A DNA stretch of 64,000 bases from Calothrix sp. PCC 7716. GTDB lineage: Bacteria > Cyanobacteriota > Cyanobacteriia > Cyanobacteriales > Nostocaceae. The position numbers and the translations under genes were made by a program. The notes below the pieces were generated by a model, which saw nothing but the letters and a program-made list of their open reading frames with translations, was not told where the DNA came from and made no database searches. Each line of letters begins with the position of its first letter. Positions within the stretch are counted from its first letter, which is position 1. The DNA is taken from positions 9,242,580 to 9,306,579 of the forward strand of contig NZ_AP025018.1 in the NCBI RefSeq assembly GCF_019977735.1. The letters are read 5' to 3'. Below are positions 1 to 9,679 of this stretch, piece by piece.

Positions 1-2
1 AA

Positions 3-1436
3 ACAGATTTTGAAAATAAGGTTGGAGATATTTTAGTTGAAACCTTAAACGACTTTGGTATTACCTGTAGCTATGTTAATACCAAGACTGGCCCAACCTT
101 TAAGCGAGTCAAGATTAAGTTAGGAAAGGGGGTTAGTTTTAAAAAAGTTCAAGGCTTGGGTAATGACCTAGTACAGCAGTTAGGTGAAGAACTGGGTTTA
201 GAAAATCCACCTATGATATCTGTTGTACCAGGGGCAGTTGTATTTGATATTCCCAGACTTGACAGGCAGGTAGCTTGTTTTTCTGACTATGTTGACCTGA
301 CAAGTGAGATTGATATTAGCCGGATAGTCATTCCTGGTGGGGTGGATGTTGACGGTAAGTATATTGAAATTTCCCTATGCGACTCTAATGTTTACCACAC
401 GTTAGGTGGTGGAATGACAGGTGGTGGTAAAAGTCAATACGAAAAGGCTATGGTTTTATACTTAGCGCTGCGCTATCCCCCAAGTTTAGTTAAACTTGCC
501 CTCAGCGATGTAAAGTTAGTTTCGCTTACTTGCTTTAACGGACTTCCCCATTTGCTGGCGCCTGTTGCAGAAGATGCCTTCTTCACGCTGCAAATTTTCA
601 ATTACCTGGTGGCAGAACAGGAACTCCGCTACCAAGAATTTAAGCGGGTAGGAGTTGAAAACATTAACGAATACAACCAAATGTTTTCTAGCTGCCCCAT
701 ACCTCGAATCGTTTCTGTCACTGACGAATGTTTTGACTTGCTTTCGGATACCACTTATAAAGACCCTATGGAAATGGCTTTAATGAAACTGCTTGCAAAA
801 GCGGGTGCAGCAGGAATAAATATTTTCCTGTTTACCCAACGCCCCGATAAGGATGTAATCAAACCCCTGATTCGGTCGAACTGTTCGGGTAAGATTGCTT
901 TTATGGTGTCTCGTCCTGAAGATAGCGGCATTATTTTAGGTAATCCAGATGATGACCGTGCAGCTAGCTTATTGGGAGGTGGAGACATGCTTTACAAATC
1001 TCCTAAAGGCGTTATGCGTCTCCAAGGTTTATACTTAGGCGCCAAAGCTGACTTTCAAGTATTACTCGACACCTGCATGACTGCCCATACTGATATGCCT
1101 TGTTGGAATTCTGGGTTAGATGTTTCTAGCTTTAATATTCAAAATAGTAGTAATAGTGGCGCCAGTAATGAACAATTACGTAATCGGTTAAATAAAGCTA
1201 TCACTCAATCCTTAATGAATTCTCAAGAAGCAAAAGAGGACAGTATTTATCTTGATGATTTTACTAAATCCCAAATTATTTCTCTACATAGTAGGGACTA
1301 CGAACTGCATCAAATTATTCAAGAGGTATTTAAATTATCACGAGCGAATGGGAGACAATATAAACGAGTACGTGATATAGTATACGGTTTTATAGCCTCT
1401 TTAGATTCAGAATCCAATGATAATGATGAAACTTAG
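3..1436 (+). CDS. FtsK/SpoIIIE-like DNA translocase, 5' end outside the window
   Basis: The frame is open from the first bases of the window, and the residues before the nearest possible start (TTG at 156) read as normal FtsK-type sequence, so the true start lies upstream. A Walker A loop (TGGGKS, near base 420) and a Walker B-like strand ending in DE (IVSVTDE, near 715) are followed by the family hallmarks FTQRPDKDVI and GKIAFMVS. The last 70 or so residues look like a small helical DNA-binding tail. FtsK-like ATPases move double-stranded DNA in chromosome or plasmid segregation or in conjugation. The neighbouring membrane-anchored unknown genes fit a plasmid or integrative-element setting, but that role is inferred. 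Confidence 0.8.
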   Translation, partial: TDFENKVGDILVETLNDFGITCSYVNTKTGPTFKRVKIKLGKGVSFKKVQGLGNDLVQQLGEELGLENPPMISVVPGAVVFDIPRLDRQVACFSDYVDLTSEIDISRIVIPGGVDVDGKYIEISLCDSNVYHTLGGGMTGGGKSQYEKAMVLYLALRYPPSLVKLALSDVKLVSLTCFNGLPHLLAPVAEDAFFTLQIFNYLVAEQELRYQEFKRVGVENINEYNQMFSSCPIPRIVSVTDECFDLLSDTTYKDPMEMALMKLLAKAGAAGINIFLFTQRPDKDVIKPLIRSNCSGKIAFMVSRPEDSGIILGNPDDDRAASLLGGGDMLYKSPKGVMRLQGLYLGAKADFQVLLDTCMTAHTDMPCWNSGLDVSSFNIQNSSNSGASNEQLRNRLNKAITQSLMNSQEAKEDSIYLDDFTKSQIISLHSRDYELHQIIQEVFKLSRANGRQYKRVRDIVYGFIASLDSESNDNDET

Positions 1437-1688
1437 TATTAAGTGATATTCCAATTGGTGGATTATTGTTTTAGACAATAAAGTAAGTTTCGATTCTTAC
1501 TATCACAATTGGAGATTAAGCAGTTTACCGATACTGAAAATTAACTAGTACAGAATAATTATCTAGTTCTGGAAGATTTAAGAGAGTAAGGTGTAGGTTA
1601 ATTGTTTCTCTCCAAATCCCAATTAAAAAGATGCCGGGGCAAGAGTAATTTTTGTTCTTGTAAACCTGTATTTAAAGAGGGATAGACT

Positions 1689-2963
1689 ATGTTCAGAAAA
1701 ATTTGTGGTCAAGCATTTGAAGCGATTAATATGTCAGTAGGAGTTATTTCTCTGTCCGCGATTGGCTTGGGTGCGGTAGCAATTTTCGGTGGTTCTGGTT
1801 TTCTTTGTCTTGCTAAAGTCGGAGTCAAAATTGTTCCAGAAGAAAATGCTGTACAAGCAATTAATCTTGGCATGAGAACTACTGTTGGCGGCGCCGTTGG
1901 CTTTGCTGCTGCGGTAATAGCTGCTGCTGGTGCTGCAAATGCGGTTGACAAGGTGCAGTTGGAGGAATCTTTAAATTCTGATACTAATTCTGTGGTATTC
2001 AAGTCGAGTAATAGTATTTGTTGTGACGATAATACTGGTTTAATTTATCTTTATCAGATAATGAAAATTGAAGGTTGTCGTAACCTCAATAGCAAGTTGA
2101 TTGTTGTCAGAATGGAGGATGAAACACATCAAAAAGTTGTGATTTACGATACGTTATACCATCACGTCGATACCTTAATGGAAATTTTTGACCTTGATTA
2201 CGATGAGGATAAGCTAGTAGGAAAAGCTTTTTCATCCCAAAATCCTAATCCTTGGGAGGCAGTTTGCGAGTTTGTTAGCTTTCATAATTCTATACTGCGA
2301 GTAAAGTCTTGTGGAGAATTTTCTGGGATTAATCTAGAAACATGTGTTGGATGTCGTAATCTACACGGTGCTAACAAAATTTTATGTGGAATTCACCCCT
2401 TTGGCTGGGATTCTAGTTGTGCTTGTCCTGATTGGCAATCTGATGGTACTCGGGTTTATTTCCCATATGAGCGTCAAGAAACTATCGACAAATTAAATCA
2501 AGATATTAAGCCAAATAAGGCATTGTTGCTCAAAGATGATGATGGCACTTTAACTCTTTGGGATAATCACACTTTACGTAGGTTTCACTTCTCATGGGCA
2601 GGAATTCTTCTTGATGATTCAGATCGACTTTTAGAATTGGGTACACATGCCCAGTTGCTTTCTTATGTTCAATATTTTGCTGTCAGGGCTATAATTGAGT
2701 TTGATTACTCTACTAAGCTCCTGAATTTTGCTAAACAGTTGAAGGGTATTGCTACTATTGACATTGAAAACGATACTATTAATGTTCGGACTAATTATTG
2801 TCCACATTTTAATAATCATATTAATCGTACTTATCGTTTTCGTTTCGATGGTATCCCGTTATATCCTTACGAATCAATTGTGCCTGTAGAGTTAAAGCAT
2901 AATTACAATTTAGCTACTTTTATTGTCTGGCTGAAAGCAAATAAAACTAAGCTTGTCAAGTGA
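1689..2963 (+). CDS. Membrane-anchored protein with a Cys/His-rich motif, function unknown
   Basis: Not recognised as a named family. The 424-residue product starts at an ATG after a good purine-rich site (AAAGAGGGATAG). Residues about 15-40 and 60-85 are hydrophobic Gly/Ala-rich segments, probably two membrane helices. The middle carries a Cys/His cluster, CVGCRNLHG then CGIHPFGW and CACPDW, about residues 218-255. Similar CxxC...HP...CPDW arrangements recur in cyanobacterial proteins of unknown function and could bind zinc. The last 150 residues are soluble-looking. It follows the FtsK-like gene by 250 bp on the same strand. Function is unknown. Confidence 0.6.
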   Translation: MFRKICGQAFEAINMSVGVISLSAIGLGAVAIFGGSGFLCLAKVGVKIVPEENAVQAINLGMRTTVGGAVGFAAAVIAAAGAANAVDKVQLEESLNSDTNSVVFKSSNSICCDDNTGLIYLYQIMKIEGCRNLNSKLIVVRMEDETHQKVVIYDTLYHHVDTLMEIFDLDYDEDKLVGKAFSSQNPNPWEAVCEFVSFHNSILRVKSCGEFSGINLETCVGCRNLHGANKILCGIHPFGWDSSCACPDWQSDGTRVYFPYERQETIDKLNQDIKPNKALLLKDDDGTLTLWDNHTLRRFHFSWAGILLDDSDRLLELGTHAQLLSYVQYFAVRAIIEFDYSTKLLNFAKQLKGIATIDIENDTINVRTNYCPHFNNHINRTYRFRFDGIPLYPYESIVPVELKHNYNLATFIVWLKANKTKLVK

Positions 2964-3152
2964 ATCAGGCTTTCTAGAGGCGCCAACAAACTAAAAATAC
3001 TATGGTTGAAGTATCAGACGTAACAATTTCTCAAAACTTACACCTCCCTTTAAAACAACCTCAAATCAGAATGCAATTTGGTCTATCTGCAACGCCGGGT
3101 TAGTAGCGCCAATATTCCTTCTGTCTTGTTAGTGGTTTGTAAATAGTTCATT

Positions 3153-3180
3153 CAGTACGGGGGTATTTCCCCCGCTACTG
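3153..3180 (+). promoter_or_regulatory. Strong stem-loop in the leader of the next gene
   Basis: CAGTA-C-GGGGG, loop TATTT, CCCCC-GC-TACTG forms a 10-bp stem with a small internal bulge, about 45 bases before the start codon at 3226. There is no U-run after it, so it may be a leader structure or an inefficient terminator of the upstream gene. Seen in sequence; role inferred. Confidence 0.4.
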
Positions 3181-3225
3181 GGTGAATTCTAGAAAGACAC
3201 CCATTAATAATTCGGAGGAACTACC

Positions 3226-3645
3226 ATGTTTAACTTATTTGATTGTTCTGCGTTTGAAACTTCTACTTCTGTTCAAGCTATCAACGATATCTTGTTTCCG
3301 GTTGTTCTGTTTGTAGTCATTTTTTGGCTAATGTGTGAGATATTCTTAATCGATGTTAGAGTTGAAGACAATTTACCTGCCGTAGATGAAAAGTTTACCA
3401 GTAATACTGTCCAAGCTTTAATCGAGAAAGATAATGTTTCTCTAAACGCTGAAAATGACCAAATTGGAAGTGGCGTTGATACTGGGCGCCAAAATCTAAA
3501 AGCGTTGGGCATCCGTAAACTTCGAGATTTTTGCCGAAATAGCAAAATCAAAGGGTACGCAAGTGCTTACAACCAAAGTGGACTAGATGGATTAGTAGAG
3601 TTTTTACTAGCAAAACAAATTTACGCTCATCAAATTGAGCAATAG
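3226..3645 (+). CDS. Small membrane protein with a SAP-like C-terminal segment, function unknown
   Basis: This 139-residue product has an ATG preceded by a strong ribosome site (CGGAGGAACTACC). Residues about 20-45 form one hydrophobic helix (ILFPVVLFVVIFWLMCEIFLI). The rest is polar. The C-terminal 45 residues (LKALGIRKLRDFCRNSKIKG ... LVEFLLAKQI) resemble the two-helix SAP or Rho-N type fold that often binds nucleic acid. A membrane anchor plus a possible nucleic-acid-binding tail, next to an FtsK-like translocase, is compatible with a DNA segregation or transfer role, but this is inference. No family name can be given. Confidence 0.55.
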   Translation: MFNLFDCSAFETSTSVQAINDILFPVVLFVVIFWLMCEIFLIDVRVEDNLPAVDEKFTSNTVQALIEKDNVSLNAENDQIGSGVDTGRQNLKALGIRKLRDFCRNSKIKGYASAYNQSGLDGLVEFLLAKQIYAHQIEQ

Positions 3646-4493
3646 TTCAAACATGTACAAAATGTTGGCGTGCGGACATTGATGAAAAGCCCCAGCACTC
3701 TTTTGGGACTAACTACGTATATAAATAATTACATATACTGACTAGAGTACAAATGGGTCATTTGACTAAAAGAAGTATTTTTTGCTTCAGCTTGGTGATA
3801 ATATCATGACCACGTTTACGTATATAAAACTCTAATATATCGTTTTATGCAAATATAGTTAAATATTTAATTTGAGAGATTATCAATGATTGTCCGGAAT
3901 TAGCAAAATAGTTCGTATAGCAAACAATACTTCTCAGTTAAGAAAATTCGATAAACGAAGTAGCACGAAAAATCCTTGACAAAGTAGTATTGGCTCATAT
4001 AAGCGCAAAGCGCTTTTCCATAATTTTAATTTTTACAATAGGGAAAAGCTTGAGCTAGTTTTGAAGCTATCTAGGTATTTCAATGCTTTAACCTATGCCA
4101 AGTTGACTCAATACTGCTCAGTTAAGCCAATTGCAAAACGTGTTCACGTAGTGTAGCGTAGCTAAACCCCTGTAGAGACGTGATGAATGACATCTCTACA
4201 TACGTTAACCGAGCAGTACTGCGAGTTGACCATTATTCATTTGCGAAATCTTGTGTAAAACTTTGTAAAGTACTGCATAATTTCCTTGAGTCAGTCGTAT
4301 AAGTTAATATGAAACTACAGATTGTCTTATAGTACAAATATGGAGAGCTTTTAGGAATGCACTGCATTTTTACACAGAAATTACTCAAAAAAGCAGTAAA
4401 GGAATAACGAGAGAGGACTCAAGCTGACAAAAAGAGAGTAATTTTTATGAAATAAAATATATCCACTAGTTTTTAAAGTGCTATAGCAGATTA
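3646..4493. other. Gene-free stretch containing a MITE-like repeat
   Basis: About 850 bp with no credible coding frame. Apart from the inverted-repeat element at 4102-4230 I see only AT-rich spacer. Confidence 0.5.
4102..4230. repeat. MITE-like element with imperfect terminal inverted repeats
   Basis: The segment starts GTTGACTCAATACTGCTCAG (4102) and ends with an imperfect reverse complement of it (4204-4230, GAGCAGTACTGCGAGTTGAC). Inside lies a second hairpin, TGTAGAGACGT ... CATCTCTACA (4171-4200), and the string CACGTAGTGTAGCGTAGC, both typical of short dispersed repeats of filamentous cyanobacteria. It has no coding capacity. A 129-bp size and terminal repeats suggest a miniature non-autonomous element or a folded intergenic repeat. 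Confidence 0.5.
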
Positions 4494-4748
4494 TTGGCGC
4501 TGCTATTCTATAGTCATGATTTAATCTTTAATGGAGTAAGTCATCCTGAATCGATTTTAGCTGATGAACTCACTACCACTTCAGATAGTAAATTATGTCG
4601 AGTACTAAAACTTATGCAGCTTTTAGCCAAGGAAAAGGGTTGTACTGTCTTAATGGTTACTCACGACAATCATATTCTTGATATTGCTGATCTGATTATT
4701 TATATGAAAGATGGAATCTCTTATGGTTTTTTAGTACTAGGATGGTAA
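4494..4748 (+). pseudogene. 3' remnant of a DevA/LolD-type ABC transporter ATPase
   Basis: The product (about 84 residues) matches only the C-terminal third of a MacB/LolD/DevA-class ATPase. It shows a degraded Walker B and D-loop (ILADELTTTSDS where ILADEPTxALDS is expected) followed by LMQLLAKEKGCTVLMVTHDNHILDIADLI, with the switch histidine in VTHD. Walker A and the signature motif are absent, and nothing upstream restores them. The start codon shown is only the first available. DevA-type ATPases export heterocyst glycolipids or related molecules in filamentous cyanobacteria, which hints at the host group. The fragment is almost certainly non-functional. Confidence 0.7.
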
Positions 4749-4981
4749 GAAGCAGACTTTTTCACGGTCTATCATAATTAAAGTATTAAGAACTGTTTCT
4801 CTATATTCGTTTGAGGACTTTACATTTAATTATTGTATAAATATTTCGAGTTGCAACAAAATATGAAAGCAATTCAATAGTGCATAAACCGAAAAAGCAA
4901 TCGTAAGAAGCGATAGGAGAGAGGTTCATCTCTATCAACTAACTATCTTGAAAATTTCCCGGTAAACAAGGAGATAACTTA

Positions 4982-5080
4982 ATGAAGTTAGGAATTTACT
5001 TAACTACATCAGTTTCAAAACTAACAGATGACCATTGCAATCTTGACCCAAATCTCACTATAGATACCGCCATAGCTTAA
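4982..5080 (+). CDS. Possible 32-residue peptide with a strong ribosome site
   Basis: An ATG follows an exact AAGGAG-type site (CAAGGAG at 4967-4973) at good spacing and opens a 32-codon frame beginning MKLGIYLTTSVSKL and ending TIDTAIA, with a single cysteine. The ribosome site is better than those of several larger genes here. No family recognised. It could be a small peptide gene, a leader peptide, or the stump of a decayed gene between the DevA remnant and the lipid cluster. Confidence 0.3.
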   Translation: MKLGIYLTTSVSKLTDDHCNLDPNLTIDTAIA

Positions 5081-5499
5081 CAAAGCTATCTAATCGGCTG
5101 TTATGGTGGTACACTTGCTATACAAAACGATGGATGGTAGCAATAATGTGAGAATTAGCGAACAAGCAGGAATAGGCGCCACAGTTCAAGGCTTATACCC
5201 TAGCTAGTTAGTTTGTTTGGATTACCGAACAAAGAAGTCCATCAAAAATTATTCTTTATTTTTCCGAAATACCATTGAGAAATATTGTAATAATTCAATA
5301 AGAATATCTATGATAGTTTGTATCCTTTCCATAAATTAGGACTGACTATCAGTTAGGGAAGCATTTTACGTCATTTGAAACTTGTCACTGAGTAATTTAT
5401 GCCAGAATCTTGAGCGCTTACAATAGTTTTTGCTGTTTTTAGTCCAAAAAAACTTTGTTTTATTCTTGTCATTTCATTTTTATAGAGTCAAAATAATGT
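5081..5499. other. Intergenic spacer, nothing recognised
   Basis: About 420 bp without a credible gene, repeat or hairpin apart from one GGCGCC near 5174. Confidence 0.4.
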
Positions 5500-5730
5500 A
5501 TGGAGCCAAAACAAACATCGTATTCATCGGAGCAGCAGTTAAAGTTTTGCCAGCTTCAAACTGATGTTGATTTACTGTTACAACAGATGCTGGATATGAA
5601 ACAGAACCTATGCTGTTCAAATGAAAATGTTAAATCGCAAAGTTTTTTAGATGTCTTGTCACATCGACATTTCAGCAAAAAACTTGGACACAAGAGAAAA
5701 GCGTACTATAGCACTACGCTTTTGGGTTAG
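5500..5730 (+). CDS. Small hypothetical ORF
   Basis: A 76-residue frame with no recognisable family. It is polar, Gln-rich at the start (SSEQQLKFCQLQTDVDLLLQ, probably helical) and contains a CC pair near residue 39. There is no clear ribosome site before the ATG. It lies in a gene-poor stretch 280 bp upstream of the LuxE-like gene. It may be a real small protein or chance. Confidence 0.25.
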   Translation: MEPKQTSYSSEQQLKFCQLQTDVDLLLQQMLDMKQNLCCSNENVKSQSFLDVLSHRHFSKKLGHKRKAYYSTTLLG

Positions 5731-6008
5731 AATACATTTGAGGGTAAAGTTTTGATGAAGTTAAAGCTAAGTTTTGATGAAGATAGATATAAATGTAACA
5801 TCACAAAAATTGAGTCTTGTAAAGAAATGTTATGACAATAGATATCTTGCATAAAAGCAGGGACAAAACTCTGAAGTACTTTTAGGAAATCGAAATTATT
5901 GATGGAATTACTCTATTAGAAGGGTTCCCTTTTTAGCTTCTCAATATTTTTCTATGATTATGGACATGGAAAAATAAAAGAAAAAACCACAAGATTAGGA
6001 GATATGTA

Positions 6009-7199
6009 ATGCTAAGTAATCTACACTTTGCCTTAAAAGAAGGCGGGTTAGACCCAGTTAAAGTAGCCTTGTCTTCTGTTAGTGAACTGTATGCGATGCC
6101 TGAGTCAGAACTACTTGCATTTAAAACAGCTCTAATTAAGGATTCGTTCGCTTTCCACTACGCTAACAATAGCTTTTTCAGGGCTTCTTGCGATGAGAAA
6201 GGAATTACACCCAATGCCATTGAATCACCTAACGATCTGATAAATATCCCTCTGATTCCTATAAGCTTTTTCAAGTCTGCTGATAGTCACAAATTATTGT
6301 CAGTCAGTTTAAAAGCGATTGAACTAGAGATGCGTAGCACTGGTACTTCTGGTATTCCAAGTGTCGCCCGTCGTTGCTCAAATACGGTAGATTACGGGGT
6401 TTTAGGTATCTATGCCATGTATCGCGAATTTTTCAAGATTTCCAAGGGAGCTGGCTTATATTTATGTCCTTCCACAGAAGACATCCCAGAAATGGGTATG
6501 ATTAAAGCTCTTAATATGCTTGCAGGTTTACTAGATACTCATCGCTTTATGGTTAAGAATGAACGCTTTGTACCAGAGGATGCGTTAACCCAGTTAGATG
6601 AATGGGCTAATAAATTTGACCGTCACATCATTGGCCCACCTTTTATCATTCATCGTTTTATCAGCTTTCTCAAGGCTACTAATCAAAAAATCAAGCTTGG
6701 TAAAAATAGCTACATAATAACACTTGGAGGATGGAAGCGCTTTAGTGGTCAAATGATTTCTAGAGTGGATTTTGATAATGAATGTATAGAGTATCTCGGT
6801 GTTGAGAAGAGCCAAATACGAGATATGTATGCACTTGTGGAATCGAACGTTGTAGCAATCGATGATGAGTATGGAGTGAAGCATGTTTCTCCGTTTATTC
6901 ATTTCTCGGTACGAAACCCCAAGCAATTAAATAAGGAAGTTGAAGAAGGTGAAACAGGACAATTGGCAATCTTAGACCCTCTGTCTATCTCTACTCCAGG
7001 ATTTATACTAACTGAGGACTTGGTTCGGCTTGTTCACAAGGAAAGTGACTTTGGTCGAAGTGGTCAACGATTACAATATATAATGCGCTTGCCTGAATCG
7101 ACTGAATTTGGATGCTGTGCTGTAAATCTTGATAAACGTTTGGATGACCTTGAAGGTAAAAAAGTTAGTGCCGATGGTGCATGTCCTATAGTTTCTTAA
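6009..7199 (+). CDS. LuxE-like acyl-protein synthetase
   Basis: This 396-residue product resembles the LuxE/acyl-protein synthetase branch of the adenylate-forming enzymes, which activate a fatty acid as acyl-AMP and pass it to a protein cysteine. Seen in sequence: N-terminal helical region, FHYANNSFFRASCDEKGI typical of the family entry, the nucleotide-binding loop RSTGTSGIPS (about residues 110-120), and YLGVEKSQIRDMYALVESN matching the second half of the fold. The ATG at 6009 follows an AGGAGATAT site. It is the first gene of the same-strand run with IscU, desulfurase, FAAL and ACP, so it probably activates or transfers an acyl group in that pathway. The exact substrate is unknown. Confidence 0.75.
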   Translation: MLSNLHFALKEGGLDPVKVALSSVSELYAMPESELLAFKTALIKDSFAFHYANNSFFRASCDEKGITPNAIESPNDLINIPLIPISFFKSADSHKLLSVSLKAIELEMRSTGTSGIPSVARRCSNTVDYGVLGIYAMYREFFKISKGAGLYLCPSTEDIPEMGMIKALNMLAGLLDTHRFMVKNERFVPEDALTQLDEWANKFDRHIIGPPFIIHRFISFLKATNQKIKLGKNSYIITLGGWKRFSGQMISRVDFDNECIEYLGVEKSQIRDMYALVESNVVAIDDEYGVKHVSPFIHFSVRNPKQLNKEVEEGETGQLAILDPLSISTPGFILTEDLVRLVHKESDFGRSGQRLQYIMRLPESTEFGCCAVNLDKRLDDLEGKKVSADGACPIVS

Positions 7200-7307
7200 A
7201 GTAGAGAGGGGTCATCTACCTCTGTTTAGGAACTAAGTAAAACAACTTGATAAGTAGTTACGCAACTTATCAAAGATAACAACATCATTCCTTACAAAGT
7301 GTTAAGT

Positions 7308-7673
7308 ATGTACAATGACATCATTATTACGAATTTTTCAGAACCAGAACATAGTGGAGAAATAGAAAATCCGCATCTCGAATTTGAAGTAGGTAATTCT
7401 GTTTGTGGAGACCGAATTAAAATTCAGATTGAAATGGAAGGTGAAAAGATCGTAAGGGGAGTATTTAGGGCTTGGGGCTGTGCTACTTCTGTTGCTACTG
7501 CTAATATTTTCTGTTCTTTGATTAACGGCAATGTAGTTGAAACTATAGTAAATTGTGACAGAAGTAAACTTGATAAAATGCTTGGAGATTTGGAACCTTC
7601 GCAGTATCATTGCCTTGATATTCTGCACGAACTTCACAATAAGCTGAAAATAAATTTTGTCAAAGAAGATTGA
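7308..7673 (+). CDS. IscU/NifU-type Fe-S (or sulfur) scaffold protein
   Basis: About 121 residues from ATG 7308 (a GTG at 7299 is an alternative). It has the three conserved cysteines of the U-type scaffold: GNSVCGD, RAWGCAT and HCLDIL, at the usual spacing. Classic U proteins carry an Asp two residues after the first Cys, as here. These proteins accept sulfur from a cysteine desulfurase and assemble Fe-S clusters. The next gene encodes such a desulfurase, the two frames nearly touch (TGA at 7671-7673, next ATG at 7678), and both sit inside a lipid-activation cluster. The scaffold may serve a dedicated sulfur-transfer or Fe-S maturation step there. Confidence 0.85.
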   Translation: MYNDIIITNFSEPEHSGEIENPHLEFEVGNSVCGDRIKIQIEMEGEKIVRGVFRAWGCATSVATANIFCSLINGNVVETIVNCDRSKLDKMLGDLEPSQYHCLDILHELHNKLKINFVKED

Positions 7674-8193
7674 GACAATGCAAAATGAGATGATTTCAGG
7701 TTATTTTGACTATAATGCTACTACTCCAGTTTCAGATGCTGTGGCGGAGGCAATGAAGTCAGCTATAAACCTATTTGCTAATCCTTCTAGTATTAATAAA
7801 TACTCAGCCGCTAATAGATATCTGTTAAACAGTTCCAGAGAAATTGTGGCTCGGCTATTAGGAACAGAGGCGCAGAAGGTATTTTTTACATCTGGTGGGT
7901 CAGAAGCAAATAACTGGGCTATTAAGAGTACTTTGCTTCAACACATTAAGGCGCCTGGGCATATTGTTACTACTGCTATTGAGCATCCCTCAGTTCTAAA
8001 TACTGTGAAGCATTATGCCGAAAAGTTTGGATTTGAAGTAACTTTCGTTTTGCCCCAAGCTAATGGTGTTGTCGCCGTCGAGGACATTGTAGGCGCCATA
8101 CAGTGCAATACCCAATTAGTATCAATGATGTATGCCAATAACGAAACTGGTGTGCTTCAGCCAGTGGAGACCCAGGGCAAACGCATCTAAAAT

Positions 8194-8252
8194 TGGGCAA
8201 GGGTGGCAGGGGAAGCAGGGGAAGCAGGGGAAGCAGGGGAAGCAGGGAAGAA
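8194..8252 (+). repeat. Tandem purine repeat near the left end of the IS
   Basis: About four and a half units of the 9-mer AGCAGGGGA. The matching inverted array, as TCCCCTGCT-like units, is near the right end (10188-10230). The arrays extend the terminal inverted repeats imperfectly and could be transposase-binding sites or a host 9-mer repeat captured by the element. Confidence 0.7.
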
Positions 8253-8415
8253 GGAAGCAATATATGGTAGTTCTAGTAAAATATTCATCTGAATTTAATA
8301 GTACTTTTGCTTGTAACAATTGACAAAGCTCAAATACATATAGATTTAAGATTTATTTTAAGTACTTGATTGAAATCAGGAGATAAACTCCGGTTGTGCT
8401 ACTTTGCTATAAAGG

Positions 8416-9573
8416 GTGTATTTTGAACTCAATCAAATGAAAATAAAACCGAAAGTAACGATTGCTGACCATTTTGCTAATCTATTAGACCCAAGAGTAG
8501 ATAGAACAAAGCGACATAAACTCATTGATATCATTACTATTGCTATTTGTGGTGTTATATGTGGAGCTTCAGGATGGGTAGCAATAGAAACTTATGGAAA
8601 AGCAAAACTTTCTTGGTTACAACAGTTTTTAGAATTACCAAACGGTATACCGTCACATGATACATTTGCAAGATTTTTTTCTCGATTAGACCCAGAGAAT
8701 TTTCAAGAATGTTTTTTAAGTTGGATTCAATCGGTCAATAAAATTAATGAGGATATTGTTGCGATTGATGGAAAAACTTTAAGAGGTTCGTATGAGAAAG
8801 GGCAAGAAAAAGCAGCTATACATATGGTGAATGCTTGGGCAGTGAAAAATCGGTTAGTTCTAGGACAACTAAAAACAGAAAAAAAATCAAATGAAATCAA
8901 AGCAATTCCACAACTGATTAAAATTCTAGATGTTGCTGGTTGTATCGTGACAATTGATGCGATAGGTTGTCAAAAAAAAATTGTTGAATTAATTACTAAT
9001 CAACAAGGTGATTACGTCATTACATTAAAAAAGAATCAGAAAAATTTATATAAAAATGTAGAGGGATTATTTCAAGATGCAATTGCAAAAAAATTTGATG
9101 GATATAATCATACTAGCTATTATACACATGAGAAAAATCATGGAAGAGAGGAGATACGTAATTATTTAATGCTATCGGATGTAGTTAAACAGCTTGACCC
9201 AAATCATGAATGGGCTAATTTTAAGAGTATAGGGATGGTTGAATCTGTACGAATAGTTAATGGTAAAACGACTGTAAAAACTCGGTATTACATTTGTAGC
9301 TTAAACAATAATGCTGAAAAGTTAGCTATCTCTGTACGTAGTCATTGGAGTGTAGAAAATTCTTTGCATTGGGTACTGGATGTTGCTTTGGGTGAAGACG
9401 ACTGCCGAATCAGAAAAGATAATGCACCTCATAACTTTGCAGTTCTTCGTCGCATAGCCGTTAATCTTTTAGGACAAGAAAAGAGTCAGAAAATTGGAAT
9501 TAAAAATAAACAATTTTTAGCTGCAATTGATGAAAAATACTTGACTCATGTATTACAGTTACTACCAATATAG
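8416..9573 (+). CDS. ISAs1-family transposase
   Basis: 385 residues, full length for the H-repeat/ISAs1 DDE transposases. Family marks include the N-terminal LLDPRVDRTKRHKLIDIITI, SHDTFARFFSRLD, then IDGKTLRGS, VTIDAIGCQKKI and ITLKKNQKNLY of the catalytic core, and the C-terminal RSHWSVENSLHWVLDVALGE with DDCRIRKDNAP. The track start is GTG at 8416; an ATG at 8437 is an alternative. The reading frame is uninterrupted, so the element may still be mobile. Confidence 0.95.
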   Translation: MYFELNQMKIKPKVTIADHFANLLDPRVDRTKRHKLIDIITIAICGVICGASGWVAIETYGKAKLSWLQQFLELPNGIPSHDTFARFFSRLDPENFQECFLSWIQSVNKINEDIVAIDGKTLRGSYEKGQEKAAIHMVNAWAVKNRLVLGQLKTEKKSNEIKAIPQLIKILDVAGCIVTIDAIGCQKKIVELITNQQGDYVITLKKNQKNLYKNVEGLFQDAIAKKFDGYNHTSYYTHEKNHGREEIRNYLMLSDVVKQLDPNHEWANFKSIGMVESVRIVNGKTTVKTRYYICSLNNNAEKLAISVRSHWSVENSLHWVLDVALGEDDCRIRKDNAPHNFAVLRRIAVNLLGQEKSQKIGIKNKQFLAAIDEKYLTHVLQLLPI

Positions 9574-9679
9574 TTTCTGTTATATGTGTCACAATGTAAA
9601 TTTTTGAAAACGAGAAGCAATCGTATTCAATTAGAATTTATAATGAAATTTATTCAAAATAATCTCGCTTAGAAATAAA

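Noticed and set aside
8194..8252. Possible CRISPR or microsatellite-type array
   Set aside because: The units are contiguous 9-mers with no spacers, so it is a simple tandem repeat.
8132..8323. A collagen-like protein with repeated Gly-Lys-Gln triplets across the left IS end
   Set aside because: It is the translation of the AGCAGGGGA DNA repeat in one frame, crosses the IS boundary and has no ribosome site.
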